In this document: piece by piece, positions 1 to 13,591 of the stretch
How the letters are laid out: every line of letters starts with the position of its first letter
How positions within the stretch are numbered: the stretch's first letter is position 1
NCBI RefSeq assembly: GCF_050908995.1
Contig: NC_135133.1
Location: 2,584,001 to 2,648,000, forward strand
Reading direction: 5' to 3'
DNA: 64,000 nt
DNA from: Andrena cerasifolii
Taxonomy: Eukaryota; Arthropoda; Insecta; Hymenoptera; Andrenidae
Program-made: the position numbers and the translations under genes
Notes under the pieces: model-generated
Database searches by the model: none
Told to the model about the DNA's origin: nothing
The model's input: only the letters and a program-made list of their open reading frames with translations

Positions 1-1924
1 TGCGATCATTGCGCGCGTTCCACTGTTGAATAATAAAAACAGAAGAAGAAAAAACCAACAATTTGGTTCGCCTTTTTCCATCGTCGAGTATCTACTTCTG
101 CGTTCTTTAAAAAAAAAAGAAGAAAAAAAGAGGGAAATCTTTCAGGAAGAGGATACTTAGCACACCACTACGGCCACTAAGTCCGGTGATGCACGAGTTA
201 TGCAATTACATTTGTAATGGACCAACATTCAGCTCCGACAACGCTCCAGCAATTCGCGGTAATTACTATACCGTATATCGCGTAATCGGTTGCGGGTCGC
301 GTCGTCTACTGAGACTTGTCCCCTCGTGAAAAGAAGCAAAAAAGGTGGTGAAGAATTATAGATTCAAGGGTTTTCTCATGCAGACTTTGAAAAATTTCGA
401 AGGATGAGATTGGTAGTATTATTTTTTTTAGGATCTTCGATGGACCTTTAGGATTCAGTTATTCTGAGGGCACTATGTTTTGATATTTAAAAATTCAGAT
501 GGGATTTTTTAAATAGCCTTTGTGAAATATTGAGTCTTAACTAGAAGGGTCTTTAATAAATTTGTGGCATTTGGTTATTAGATAATTTAATTATTGAGCA
601 AATTAAGTAAACTGAAGATTGTGGTACTGGAAAATTCTGGTGTGATTGGGATTTAGGGAGATACTTTAGAGTTTGAAAAATATTTAATATTCGAGGTGAT
701 TTTGCTATCGTTCGGGGATCTTTGGGATTGAGTTATTTTCAAGATACTATGTCGTGATACTCGAACATTCAGATGCGTTTAGGATTCAGACGGATTTTTT
801 CACAGACGTCGAAAGATATCAGAGACCTGACTTGCTGTTATTTTTGCGTATTCTGAAGAGACTATGACATCATATTTGAAGATTCAGACATAGTATTTAA
901 GAGTATTCATTGGTTCCTGATTCTTCACTGCAATCTTTCTTCGACCTTAAAAAACCGAAGGTGATCGAAAAAAAATAATGATCGATTATTCTCTTCCAAC
1001 CTTTACGTCGAGTTAACAGCCTTCACAGACAGTTACTTTGCCCATTACTAACGTGATTAATCTCGACGAAGAATGCAACGAACCACTTGTAGTTTCCTCG
1101 GAAAAAACGGAATAGTTAATACACACATAAACTATATTTCCTCATTTGGAAAAAAAAGACAATCTGTGAACCTAGTTGTATCAACGCAACTTACACAAAT
1201 GAAGAGTGCCCCGTTGATGAATACTTCCCATCCAATGGAAACACAAGGCTCCACATGCAACATCTGGAAAATCAATAAAAACATTATTTTCACAAAAGAA
1301 TTACAAGGAAAAAATTCAACCTTCCCATCTTCAAATAAGTACCCTTTTTTAAACAACTGTATAAAGTATTTTTCATCCATCCTGCTTCAATGAAATGTAA
1401 AGTAGTTTCTTCGCAAAAGTGTATCAGAATTTTCGAAGTAGTCCCATAGTTTCCGCCATGTAAATTAAACCACCATTACTATGTTCGTTCGCGTAAAAAG
1501 CCTCAGAAATTCCCTCGAACCTCGCATCTCTGCGTTCGAATAATCATCGCTGGAGCCTGCGGAAACGGACACCATATCGCGCATAAATATCCCTGGGACC
1601 TTCAATTCGTTATGTCACTGCTCCTCGCCGCGGTATGAAAGGAAAAATGCAAGAATTTATGGGAGAACTTGTATCTTGGCATACATCTCCCTCCGTGGTG
1701 TGCTTAAAGAGAGTTCCATCGGCGGCTATTATAATCGCGCGCGCTATCGATTGCAGTAATCCAGAGAGGAGAGTCACGGACGGTTTCCTTATGAAAGAGA
1801 CATAGAATTTGTTGCCAGTTGCAATTGTTTCGTAACCGTTTGGAAGATATGCTCCGAAGAAGGATCGTTGATACCGGTGGATGTATCAGTAAATGAACAC
1901 GTACCAGTGGATGGGCATTTTTTA
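1..1924. other. No gene seen; degenerate tandem repeats
   Basis: AT-rich DNA without supported exons. Between about 440 and 910 a motif of the form ACTATG...GAT-TTY-AA-ATTCAGA recurs three times with heavy divergence, suggesting a decayed tandem repeat. The two longest open frames, near 1073-1393, overlap on opposite strands and have no protein-like composition. Confidence 0.4.
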
Positions 1925-2678
1925 TTAAGGGGTTATGCCTAGTCAGGCGGTCGAAAGAGGCGAATATTTGTGAATTTTTTTTGAAGAAGCGGAAGCGTAT
2001 ATTTTTACAAAACTTTTTGCGTTTTAAAGAGCAACATTTAAAGAACATTTAGTAATTTTTTCGTGGAAAAATATTTATGATTATAATAAAATAACAAGCG
2101 ACATCCAAGAAGCATTTTTAAAAATTTGGTTTTGCGGTGAGCATTGCCATTCGGAACCAGATTATCTAAAATCAAAAAACAAAAAAGATTTCGTTAGTAT
2201 ATTAATGTATCCTCAGGTTGACGGAGAGAATTTTCCGAAATATTAATTTAAAACAAAAAGGCGGCTATTTAATTTTTAAATCCTGATTTTTTCCTACAAA
2301 AATCACGCGAAAAAATCAGGATTTCAACTTTAAATAGCTGCCATGATGTTTTAACTTAATATTTCGGAAAATTCTCTCCGTCAACCTGAGGATACATTAA
2401 TATACTAACGAAATCTTTTTTGTTTTTTGATTTTAGATAATCTGGTTCCGAATGGCAGTGCTCACCGCAAAACCAAATTTTTAAAAATGCTTCTTGGATG
2501 TCGCTTGTTATTTTATTATAAACTTAAATATTTTTCCACGAAAAAATTACCAAATGTTCTTTAAATGTTGCTCTTTTAAACGCAAAAAGTTTTGTAAAAT
2601 TATACGCTTCCGCTTCTTCAAAAAAAATTCACAAATATTCGCCTCTTTTCGGCCGCCTCACTAGGTATAACCCCTTAA
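1925..2678. mobile_element. Palindromic TTAA MITE, family A, full copy
   Basis: A 754-bp near-perfect inverted repeat from TTAAGGGGTTATGCCTAG to its complement, bounded by TTAA at 1925-1928 and 2675-2678. The arms meet near 2300. It has no coding capacity. The TTAA boundary suggests piggyBac-type mobilisation (inference). Partial relatives lie at 15707-16105 and 39338-39452. Confidence 0.85.
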
Positions 2679-3128
2679 AATGAGTACAATAAGTTATTAA
2701 AATAAGCGACTAATTAATTACAGACTTCTTTTAATTTCTTGCTTCATTTCCAATGAATTTTTGCAGCATGTGGTGATCAGTCACGTTGTAAACATAATTT
2801 TATAATAGTGTTCATTCATTAGCCTTAATAGAGAAAACTCAACATCCAAAATATAATACGTGTAATACAGGACTATCAGTAAAACATATAATGGACGAAT
2901 GTAGAATGAGCCAAAACAGAAGAGAAAAGGTAAAACTTCCAGTAACCATCAAAGAATGTTTTTATATTAAGAAATATATAGAGAGAATAATAACTTAACT
3001 AAAAGAAACCAAAGTAGTCGGAGAAATTTGACAAAAAATACGCAACAACTCAAAAAATGATGAACAACTTTATAGACATTAGAATATACAGTATCATAGT
3101 ATACAGTATAAAATAATAATAGGCAGCT

Positions 3129-3557
3129 AACAAGGGAACATATCGAACCCAGAAATTCAAAAAAATTTTAAACTTTGTGAATATGTAGGGAATTTCCTTC
3201 TGATTACAATGCAATTTTTGTTTGATGCCCAAATGCACTCTAAGGGGGTGTAATTGACCCCTGAAAATCCGATTATTTTCCAATTTTCTGTTATAACTCG
3301 TGAACTGTAATATAATTTTTTTACCAAATGCTAGATCTAATTAAAAGAAGTAACTTTTGTCTTGAAACTTTTTTTTCTATCTCATACAGTTATAACACAA
3401 AATCGGAAAACAGCCGATTTTTCAGGGGTTAATTTCACCCCCTTCGAATGAATTTGGGCAGCAAACAAAAATTGTGTTGTAATCAGGAGGAAATCCCCTA
3501 CATTTTCACAAAGTTTCAGAATTTTTTGAATTCCCGGGTTCGGGATCTTCCCTTGTA
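3129..3557. mobile_element. Foldback MITE with ACAAGGGAA ends, family J copy 1
   Basis: An inverted repeat whose ends are AACAAGGGAAC and TTCCCTTGTAA. The arms share, for example, GACCCCTGAAAATCCGATT and its complement. The loop is near 3340. No coding capacity. Confidence 0.75.
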
Positions 3558-4330
3558 AGCATAATTAATTAGACATTAGTATTTATGTAGAGTTAAGTAT
3601 AAAATCTGTAATCAGTATAAGAAGTCTCTTATGTAATGCACTTCACCGTGGTCGCTAATGTCTAACAAGCAAATGCGACATTAAACAAATACATAAAAAG
3701 AAACAGACTTTGTGATATTTGATTGGTACTGCTTTTTTACTTTAAGGGAGGAACCACCCCTTCTGTCTTAGCTTCTATTTCCATTGGTTCGTATAACTCA
3801 CAAGTTACACTAAACTTTCGTAAAAAAAAAGTATTTTGTTGGCACTAATTTACAGGTCTTGAAGAACAGTAGAATCTATGGGAGTGTGTATAAAATATTA
3901 TTTGTGAATTATGAGAGTATCTTGTATAAAAATATCATTAGATTCAGTTTTCAGAGAGAAATTATTGTAATTGCTGATAATTTGTTGCATTTTTGGTTTT
4001 AGAGGTTTCCAAACAGAATATAGTTCCGCACGTTGATTTGAGAAAGTGACGAATGAGTGAGATGCCAGACCATAAGAAGATACAAGAATTATTATCAAAG
4101 AATTTACTATCACTATGTCTATTTTAAGCAATCAACAACTATTCTTGTTTAAATACTTATTCACGTTTGAGAAAGAATAACTTTCATCGCTGGACTCGCC
4201 CAACTTGTGACGAATGAAAATCCCATTGGATTATCTTTAATGAAACGACAAGTACAATTGCAAATTAATATCAAGAACCGACCTATCACACCATCTAATC
4301 GCATGTGTCTCATAAATCACGTTTCATGCT
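3558..4330. other. No gene seen
   Basis: AT-rich intergenic sequence between two foldback elements. No open frame has convincing composition or splice sites. Confidence 0.4.
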
Positions 4331-4893
4331 AACAAGGGAACGCCGCGAACCCGGATTCACCAATTGGAACGCAACTTTGTGGGTTTTTAGAGTGACTCAA
4401 AACAAGAACAACGGTGTATTTCATTTGGGCCCTATCGCCCTTTAAGGGGTTGAAAACTAACCTCAAAGTCAAATTGGCACTTCCACTTTTTCACGTATAA
4501 CTTTCAAAGTACAACAGACAGAAAAAAATGTTTCAAACAAAAGTTTAATGGTGAAACAAGCGCTACAAACTTCCGTTAACAAAATTTGGAAAAGAGTTAA
4601 AATATATATATATAACTGACGAAAAAATTATTTTCAAAATTTTGTTAACGCAATATTGTAGCGCTTATTGCACCATTAAACTTTTGTTTGAAACATTTTT
4701 TTCTGTCTGTTGTACTTTGAGAGTTATACGCGAAAAAGTGGAAGTGCTAATTTGACTTTGACGTTAGTTTTCACCCCCTTAAAGGGCGATAGGGCCCAAA
4801 TGAAAGACACCGTTGTTCTTGTTTTGAATCACTCTAAGAACCCACGAAGTTGCGTTCCAATCGGTGAGTCCGGGTTCGCGGTGTTCCCTTGTA
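4331..4893. mobile_element. Foldback MITE with ACAAGGGAA ends, family J copy 2
   Basis: A 563-bp palindrome with arms of about 270 bp. The ends AACAAGGGAACGCCGCGAAC and the complementary right end match those at 3129-3557, but the interior differs, so this is a separate subfamily. The arms meet in a short TA run near 4605. Confidence 0.8.
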
Positions 4894-6613
4894 AGTGACA
4901 AGCAAGAATATTCGCAAACCTAAGGAGTGCGAGGTAGAAAGCTACTCGTGTAAAGGACAGAACTTCCGACAAGCTGCGTTTTTCTAGCACTAAATTCCAA
5001 CTGATTATAATTACCCACCAACATATAAACACACTCACGAATTTTCTGGCGAAGAAAAGCCTGTTTTGCAATCATTCTCCCACGTTGGGACATGCAATTT
5101 TGCTTAAGATCTACCCATTCGTGTTGAAAATTAAACAGTGAAAGGGTTAAAAAGCGATAATTTTATTATTAACCTCTGGGTGGCAGGTAGCTTGACCACA
5201 TTTCTCACGCAGGCTCCACTTTTCCCATAATTTCATTCCTGCACACCTCAGATCAGCATTTATATTAGAATCTGATCATGTTGTGATTTAAAATCCTTAG
5301 CCTCTCCAAGAAATAATACTAATAAGTAAAACACGAGCAGTTTGATATTTAAGCTGGGTCAAAATGGACCCAGCAGAACCTTTTTGTTCAGCCCCCAGTT
5401 AAACGTGTACTTATCAGAAATAAGAACACCTGGTACTTCATAGTTCAATAATGCAATTAATATTGCACGTGCTTCTTAATTACGACATCGTTAATTGCGG
5501 ATTTATAAATCTAAGAGTTTATTTATCGCGAGCGCCTCAAGAAAAATTTCTAAATTCCTCAAAACTGTCGATCCTAGTGACACTAGTGACACTTAAATAA
5601 AGACTGAGACAATGGAATAACTTGTTCCTTAAATGGTTTGGACAATCAGGATTTCATTGCATTACGAAGCTTTTGCTTACGTTTCCAAACGGAAGCATTC
5701 GATCATATCAACCTCTTTAAAATTATGACTGGCTAAAAAGCGACACACCTTGCATAAATTAAATACACATCCATCGCTCTATTTGCGAAACACGGCGCGA
5801 TACATTCAGGTCTCCGGTTACCATTTGCTTCTCGAACTTCATACGCAAAGCTCTGTTATCGAGGAGTTTGGAAACAATCGACGATCCGATAATGGAAACA
5901 CCAATTACGAACGAACACCGTGCCAAGGAACGGCACTCGATCGTGTTTTACTGCGGAATTCGCGGTACACTGGAATTACGCTTACAGTTAACCTTGTTAA
6001 CTGCGCACTTTCAAAATTACTGATTTAAAGTATTACGTAGTTGGACGATGGAATTTGGATTTCATTGATTTCGTTTTCATTGGGTAGGAAGCTTCGAGTA
6101 TATCGTCTGGTACGTGAATTTTTTTGCATTAGTGACAATGTTTCTTTCTTTCAAAGTACCATGAGTTTGTGATGTATTGAAAAGTGTTGGGAATGTATAT
6201 TTTTGTTTTTGATAATGAAGGGTTTCGAGGGGTGAAACGGACTTTCAAAAATTGCTGACAGACATAGTGTTCGTGTGAATTAATCGCAGAATATTTGTGG
6301 AATATTTCGACATATTTTGAAGAAAAGTTACTGAGTTTTATGTGTGAAAAGAAAATTTATGACTTAGGATTTTTCACTGTAAGTATACTTTAATATTAAT
6401 ACTTTGCATCTTCAATTATCATTGAAGTGTATATACGTAAATTATTAACAAAAGGGGCTCGAAAGGTAATATTTAGTACTAGCTAAATTGAAAGTAAAGT
6501 GCTCAGTAGGGCGGAGCGATACTATATAGACAGAAATTTAAATTTGAATTTTTAGTTGGCCTGGGTGCGGGATAGTTGTCTTTTGATTAACCAAACACAA
6601 CTGTAAAAAAAGT
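4894..6613. other. No gene seen
   Basis: AT-rich sequence. At about 5170-5400 a CTCTGGGTGG...GGGTC-AAAATGGACCC pattern resembles the ends of TTAACCCT elements found elsewhere in the window, so a decayed copy is likely. Confidence 0.35.
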
Positions 6614-6616
6614 TTG

Positions 6617-6710
6617 GAAAAATATTCATGTCTGCAGGTTCCTTTTTCTCCTAAAAATAATCATATAATCATTTTTAGGAGAAAAAGGAACCTGAAGACA
6701 AGAATATTTT
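6617..6710. repeat. Near-perfect hairpin repeat
   Basis: Two 45-base arms (GAAAAATATTCATGTC... and its complement) around a 4-base loop at about 6662-6665. The transcript would form a very stable hairpin. It may be a solo foldback fragment. Confidence 0.75.
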
Positions 6711-6984
6711 TCCAATTTTTTTTTCTTTCCCTTTCCCTTTCCCCAGAAAAGGAAAAATTACAAAAAGAAAAAATGAGAACGAAAATTTTTTATTTGATTA
6801 AAATTAATTCAATTTTATAAACCGTCTTGAATTTCACGTTCTAAACACAGAACGGGCAATACTAAGAACCCGCCACAATTGTGGTGTGGTAAGCATACCT
6901 ACCATGGTATGCGAGGACTGTCAGAAAATAAATTAGAATATAATTTTTTATATAATAATATAATAATCTAATATTATTAATGAC

Positions 6985-7385
6985 TAGCAAAATAACCCCG
7001 CGCTTCCCTTCGGACCTAAGAGATATTAAGGACACCATGAAAACACATTTCACCCCTTTTCACCACCCCCTTAGGGGTTGATTAGGACAAAATCCTGAAA
7101 TTGGTTTTTAGGCATTTACGTGGGCAACCTTTCGAAGTAAAAACAAAGTTGGTATCTAATCGGGCCTAACGATAAGTTTCACCCCCTTAGGGGTCGATTA
7201 GGGCAAAATGCTGAATCTGGTTTTAGGCATTTATGTTGGTAACTTTTATAAGTAAAAACCAAGGTGATCGCAGGTCCAAGAAATAATAAGGAGACATCCG
7301 AGAAAACATATTTCACCCCCTTTTTACCCCCTTCGAATTTCATGTTTCTAGGGGGAGCGGTTTGAGCAGAACGGTGATGAATCAG
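6985..7385. repeat. Dispersed repeat with tandem CACCCCCTTAGGGG units
   Basis: A unit of about 116-118 bp containing TTCACCCCCTTAGGGGT and GATTAGG-CAAAA is repeated at about 7063 and 7179. A degenerate half unit follows, then GAGCGGTTTGAGCAGAACGG. The structure resembles a dispersed insect repeat, but its class is not recognised with certainty. Confidence 0.55.
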
Positions 7386-7952
7386 TGACGCAACGATTAT
7401 ACATATAAGTATCTATAGATATGGCAATAGAAAAGTCATACTTAAATATGTCTATGTTCATTTGCTAATTTCTTTTACTTTCTTTATTATTGTTATTATT
7501 ATCCTTTTCGTGAAAAGATGTCATGCTTTTTTCCCCGTTGAGACATTATTTTCCCCGAAATATTTCTTGCATCGGGGCCCTTTATAGGGAATGCCAGCCT
7601 TGCTAACAGTTATCAATTGGCACTAAAGATTAAATTATCATGCTTTGGGGTCTCTGAGTGACCCATCGCGGAATGCTAAGAGTTAAGGGGCTCAAATCGA
7701 AATCCTAAACTCTGGCAGGGTGGAATTTTTGACTCCCCTTATTCCCCAGCTTCCTAGCACTTGGCACTGAATTTCGCGACTGATGTACACCCACTGAGTT
7801 CTGAATCCTTTCAGAAGCAGTCTGTAGACTTCGTAAACGCGAAAGTACACGAATGTTGTGGCAAATTAGACGAGGTTCATGTGCCACGGGTAACAGCTTT
7901 TAATAATAGCTTATGAATGAAACCGCGACAATAATAAAAATAAAAAATACAT
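7386..7952. other. No gene seen
   Basis: AT-rich sequence with a GGGTCTCTGAGTGACCC motif near 7649, of the type seen inside TTAACCCT elements. No supported exon. Confidence 0.35.
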
Positions 7953-8262
7953 AAAAAAATTTATCTTAAACGATTTTATTAAAAATATAGTAAAACTAAA
8001 TTAAAATGCACTAACAACTAAAATATAATTTTTTTCTTGTACTTCAATTTTGATGGTGTTAATATCACTTTAAATAAAATCGCGGGGCACCATGTGCAAC
8101 CAGAAGTTGAAATATTAAAGTGATTCATATCCTGTTATGAAATATCGTGCCCCACGATTTTATTTAAAGCGATATTAACACCATCAAAATTGCAGTACAA
8201 GAAAATAATTATTTTTTAGTTTTTACTGCTTTAATAAAATCGTTTGATATAAATTTTTTTTT
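7953..8262. mobile_element. Palindromic repeat, family L
   Basis: Arms of about 140 bp, including TTTAAATAAAATCG and GATGGTGTTAATATC with their complements, around a short loop near 8110. A third, partial arm copy is at about 8384-8440. No coding capacity. Confidence 0.7.
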
Positions 8263-9615
8263 ATATATATTTTATTTTCTAGTTTTTAGTGTTTCTGGAT
8301 TTACATTTCACAGCTCAGACTTCTTCACAAACACCTTTTACTGCTGTATACAGTTTAACAGTTTGCTTAAACGTTGTAGTGCTACAGTGACTAAAAAATA
8401 ATTCTTTTCTTGTACTACAATTTCGATGGTGATATACTACGAACGCCTTCAAAAGTTTTAGTTTTACTGTTCGTACATACGTGACGGATCATTTCCCGAT
8501 AAATTGTGTGTTTTCGGTAATCCCGATAAACGCGAGTGGCTGATTTCAACTCGTTTGCATTTGTAGTTATGGGTTATATACTTATTTCTAACTGGGTAAT
8601 ATTTTCACCCACTCAGGGTTAATTTTTTTTTTAAATATTGCATTGTCATCCAAACTACCCACGCCTGCAAAGTTTCAAGACAATTGGGTAGTTGGAAGTG
8701 GGTTAAATTTGAGTTGCCAGATTTGAACGATACATACAAACGTACAAACAGAGAATCGAAGCTGAATAAAATCGTTTAAAAAGTGCAACGTTCGAGTTGC
8801 AAATTGCAGCCATAGTACGAGTGCATTATGCAACCTTGTCGGGCTCGATTACTCCCGCGCCAGTTTGCTGTTCCCGTGACACAGTGCAAGCTGAATTATT
8901 CATCTTTCCACGATGCACCACGCGAGCTTTCAATAAGCGCCTCGACACGCTCGGTTTCTTGATGCGATAGGATTTATCCGATAAGTCCGGAATTCCCGTG
9001 TGTTTTCTCGGCGGCATCACAGATCCGCGTGGAAATCGATCGGGGAATGAATTAAAGATGAGGGAAGAAGGGTTCGGGGAAGAGAAGACCGTGCTGCGAA
9101 GGCTGGACAGTAAATAATGGATGAAAATACAAAAAAAAACAATCGCTCATTTGATCTTCTCGTGAAATATAAAACACGGCTCCTCTAAGCAGTTTGCTAT
9201 TACTCAGATATCAAGCTCAATTTCAAGTGTACTGGACCTATTTTCTGCCACTTCCTTCTTTCGGTGCACATAGTTCATTCCTAATTCATCATCTTCAAAT
9301 TATTATTGACGGTTAACCACGAATACGTTGTAGGCTGGTTAACACTTTATCCCTCTGAGCATCATTAAGATTCATCATTCGGATAGAATTAAGAACCCCA
9401 GGAACATGAATTAATAATGATAAAATTTAATTACTTTTATATTGCTATTAAATGAAGAGTAATGTCTTAAGAGGTTAAGCTGATACATTTCTTTAACCCT
9501 AGTACGGCTTGGGGTCTCTTTTGACCCAATCACGTTCATTTCGTTAACCCTACTGGCGCCCTCGGGTCTTTCTTGACCCACCTGAGCTTTTATTTCTCTA
9601 AAAGCTGGTCTAAGT
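8263..9615. other. No gene seen; CpG-rich patch and TTAACCCT motifs
   Basis: 8820-9090 is GC- and CpG-rich compared with its flanks and may be regulatory, but no exon is supported. At about 9497-9590 two TTAACCCTA starts, each followed by a GGGTCnnnnTTGACCC palindrome, look like decayed TTAA elements. Confidence 0.4.
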
Positions 9616-10350
9616 TTAAGGGGCCAGTCCACTGTGAAGTCGTGACAAATTGTCATTTTTTAGGATTTATTTTTTAGTAAACAGAATGTCCAACGTAAAT
9701 ATTGTTTTGTTTACTTATTAATACACTTATTGGCAGTATAAAAAAATCTATTTTAAATTTTTAAAAGTTTTTTTAAATATATATATATATCGCACTGATG
9801 TGAGCGCCTTGAGGAAGCGATGCAGAGCTGGTGTGCGTGATTCCGGGAGAACGACGCATTTGAAACAAAAAATTCAATGCGTGTTGTAATCATTATGAGT
9901 GTGGTTATCGCCGGAACCAGGATTATTTTTACTGATAAAGAATGTACCAAATTAACAAAATGGCGGAGGCTTGAAGTTTATATGTCGAAATACGGTGAAT
10001 ATTTCATTCATTTTGCCTTGTAAAAAGTATGAAATGGTTAATCCAAAAAGGTTTCCGTGGTCCCGGCCATAGCCACTGATGTTCTGAACAACGTGTAAAA
10101 ATTTCAAACTGATTGGTCAAATAGTTTTTTTGCAATCACCTGCACCAGTTGAAAAAATGTTGTTTTGGGATAATTGCGTTTTAAGTTTCGAAACAAATTA
10201 AAACAATTCTTTTAATTTTTTTGTGTATAATAGAAGAGTAGCTTAATAAATACCAAAAAGATTTATTGCATTATATATTGTATCTACGCAGAAAAAAATC
10301 TTTAAAAATAGCTTAATTTTTCAAACCGTCACAGTGGACTGACCCCTTAA
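9616..10350. mobile_element. TTAA element, family B, full copy
   Basis: Runs from TTAAGGGGCCAGTCCACTGT to the complementary ACAGTGGACTGACCCCTTAA, 735 bp including the TTAAs. Only the termini are inverted. Its right TTAA (10347-10350) is also the left TTAA of the next element. Confidence 0.85.
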
Positions 10351-11060
10351 GGGGGGAGCCTGGTGTAGCGGATCGAAGAAATCGATTTTTTTTTGCATAA
10401 ATCAATAGTTGAACATCACGACAATATGTTCCCAAAGCCGCAAAACGAAATTCGAAAAATTAAAGCGGATATAGCCGGTTTTGCTACGGAGCGCCAGGCT
10501 ACCGCAAAACTTTAAATGCGTTTTTCTCGAAACGACAGTTTTATACTTTGCGGGCAATGTAACTCAAAAAATATTCAACCAATCGACTTGGCCTTGTGCA
10601 CGGATATTTGTGAACATTTTCTTCATAGTACTAAGTTATTAGTATAATGATATTGTTTAAATAAATAACTTTTTTTTAGACATTTAAGGCAAAATTTCGT
10701 TGGAAACAGTGAACTTTTTATTCAAGAGGCCGCCATTTGTTCATTTTGCATCTTTTAAGTTTCAAATTTCTTCATTCTGCGCGTACACTCATAAACTAAA
10801 AGAAAATTGTTCGATTTTTGGTTTCAGATGAAACCAAAAGACGCTACGTTGCCCGCGGTGCAATAATTGCGTCGCCAACGGACTGGGCATAACTTTGTTA
10901 TTTGCCGCTCTTTTTTAATAATTTTTTTTTTTGTTATATACCTTAACCTGTTAATACAATATCCTGAAAGTTTCAGAAAGATCTATCAAATACTTTCTTT
11001 AAAAAAAATTCCCGAAAAATGCCTCGATTTTCATTTAGTTACACCAGGCTCCCCCCTTAA
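10347..11060. mobile_element. TTAA element, family D, copy 1
   Basis: Ends TTAAGGGGGGAGCCTGGTGT and ACACCAGGCTCCCCCCTTAA. The length is 714 bp and it is nearly identical over its whole length to 48923-49635. It contains the core AACTTTAAATGCGTTTTTCT near 10508. No transposase frame. Confidence 0.9.
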
Positions 11061-12286
11061 GAGAAATGCAAGGCAATTGTCACTGACATGCGCGAAGCAT
11101 AGAATTCTAGAAAAGAAACTGTTAAAATGTTCTGCAAATTTTCGGAGTCACAATTGTCAACTTAACGTAGGTAAATAATCGCACAACCGGGGGAATGTCA
11201 GGCTACATTGTCGTTTGAATAATTATCGACGCCACTGTGCCATTCCTTTCTACATATCTCTTTTAATTCCTTCAAAAAACGAAGCTCAGTCTTTGACGAA
11301 ATACCCCGCTCTGTGGTTTCGACTTATATTTCGACGAGATGATCGGCCTCTTTCCGACTCCGCCGCCAATTACATCTGCCACTGTATTTGCGCAGATAAT
11401 ATGTATTTACGGGCAGATTGATTCTTCGGAGCGGAAGCTGACGTGCCCGACGCGCGTTACACACACGGCGTGCATGTAAAAACCATTATGTAAAAGTCAT
11501 GACATTTGTATCGACATACAGTCCACTGCCGTGGCCACTTCTTCGGATGCCAAATGTCGGAATTCAAAACTGTACTTGTGCGTTCGTCGGGTGTTTGAAG
11601 TTTTCTTCGATTGGTTTGTCATCTGGTCGAGAAATCTGGTAGCTATAAGTTATTGGAAAAGGGGAGGGGAAAAAGGGGATGGAAAAGGGGATTATTTTTT
11701 AAATGTACGCGAGGTAAGTCGCGATGTTCTCTGGCTACTTGTGATCCTAGTTGTGGTCCTATTATGTGGTTGTTCAATGTAAATTTACATTGGGTACTCG
11801 AAGGACCTAGATGAGAATTAATATTCATTTAAAATGGTACCGAGATTTTTAAGTAAAATTATTTATAAATATCGTATCAGGAATGCAGGAATTTCAGCTT
11901 GCATTTTCTGGGACGATAGACAGCGTACGTAGTGTTATAAAATTTTCTAAGAAATTATAAAATTCTTTAATTTTTTAAAAATTCGTTGCCTCATCTAATA
12001 TGGGAGCTATACAGTTTTAATTATTTATATGAAGTTTTATGTCTTTTCTGTACACTAACCAAGAGATGGTTAAATATTTTAAGACTCTTAGCTCAACCTC
12101 ATTTCGAAGCTCCTTTTAATCCTTTGAATACAGAGGTTGAAGGGCTTGGCGTATGTCGCGTGCGGAAGTCCCCAAACTCCATATCTTAACAGTGCTCATT
12201 GAACGCCGATAGGCGTTGCCCGCACGGATCCCGTGCACTGAGCAATTTTCTATTTGATAAAAGAATAATTTAAATACGCTTGCTAT
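11061..12286. other. No gene seen
   Basis: Mixed-composition sequence. Open frames at 11531-11828 overlap on three frames and lack coding character. No splice-consistent exons. Confidence 0.4.
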
Positions 12287-12847
12287 TTAAGGGGTCTTTC
12301 CACTGTGACGAATTGATAAAGCACCGCTGTTTGGAACTTCTTTCTGTCACGAAAAGAACGTGTTTACTAAATCGAAGTATTTTCTATTATGTATTTAACT
12401 TTTCTATTTTCTATTGCCTTAGTCCCTATGGCAGAGACTAAGATTAATTAGGTTGATGAGGAATTAACAAAGTGGCGGACGTCCAAAGTTGAACTATCGA
12501 AATTAGCTAAATTTCTTAATTATTCTGCGACGCAAAAGATGAGAAAAATGCAAGGAAAATGTGTGATTCTAGTTTGGGCCATAGCGACAGTCATACTGAC
12601 TACAAACCTCCCTGATATCACCGCCCCAGATATCTGGTTCGTTCAAAAGCGAAGTGTCTTTTCTTTCACAGCGCATATGCGTCTTCTTATGCATTAAAAA
12701 AATATGAATTTTTTTTGTACTCTCAAAACACATATTAATAAATAAATAGAAAAAAAAAATTCAATTTAGTAGACACATTCTTTTGTGACAAAAAAAGTTC
12801 CAAACAGAGGTACTTTATCAGGGTGTCACAGTGGAAAGACCTCTTAA
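12287..12847. mobile_element. TTAA element, family E
   Basis: Starts TTAAGGGGTCTTTCCACTGT and ends with the complement ACAGTGGAAAGACCTCTTAA; 561 bp. The CCACTGTGACG block is shared with family B, so the two are subfamilies. Inner sequence is partly palindromic. Confidence 0.8.
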
Positions 12848-13004
12848 TATACACGTACACATAAACCTAATGCTTCCATTGCTTTAAAACCATCAAAATA
12901 AAAAACGCTAAATGTTAAAAAGTGTACGTTTGTTAAATATTTTTCCAAGGCCCCACGATACTAAATAACAATAAGATTTCAAGCACCTCCTTCTTCCAAT
13001 AGTG

Positions 13005-13583
13005 CAGTGGTAACCAACCTTTTGTCCGAAGTGGGCCACAAGTGGAAACCTACTACACTACACGAACCGCAATATTAAATACATAAATATACCTAATCCA
13101 AGAATTTTAATTTATGTGCTGAATTTGTTACTCCTGGCACTGATTTACAATAAAACGTTTTCTAAATTTGATGTACTGTTCATTAGCAATATATACACAG
13201 TAATATATACCTACATATTACAATATAAACAGGTATACGTATGAAATTTTTAAAAAATAATAGTCGTAATCGACTCGATGACGAACGATTAAACAATTGT
13301 ATCAGAAACCACTTAAAAAGTCATTAAATAAAGTACCAAATAAACAGTTTTCAATTTTTGTATCATAATTCAGTTTACAGAAATGAAAAAAAAATTAAAT
13401 AAACGTAAAAATATAAAATTATACAACCTTAGGATGGAATAATATTTTTATCCTATTTTTGGGGGCAAAATTCATTCCGATATATTTTTCAGTTGAAAAG
13501 ATTTATGCCAATGTTCAGGCGGGCCGCAGGTCAACGGCTGACGGGCGCGATGCGGCCCGCGGGCCGCGGGTTGCTCATCACTC
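13005..13583. mobile_element. hAT-like non-autonomous element
   Basis: Left end CAGTGGTAACCAACCTTTTG and right end ...GGGTTGCTCATCACTC form imperfect terminal repeats. The flanking octamers CAATAGTG (12997-13004) and CATTCGTG (13584-13591) match at six of eight positions. A very GC-rich GGCCCGCGGGCCGCGGG tract sits inside the right end, as in many hAT-derived repeats. Confidence 0.55.
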
Positions 13584-13591
13584 CATTCGTG

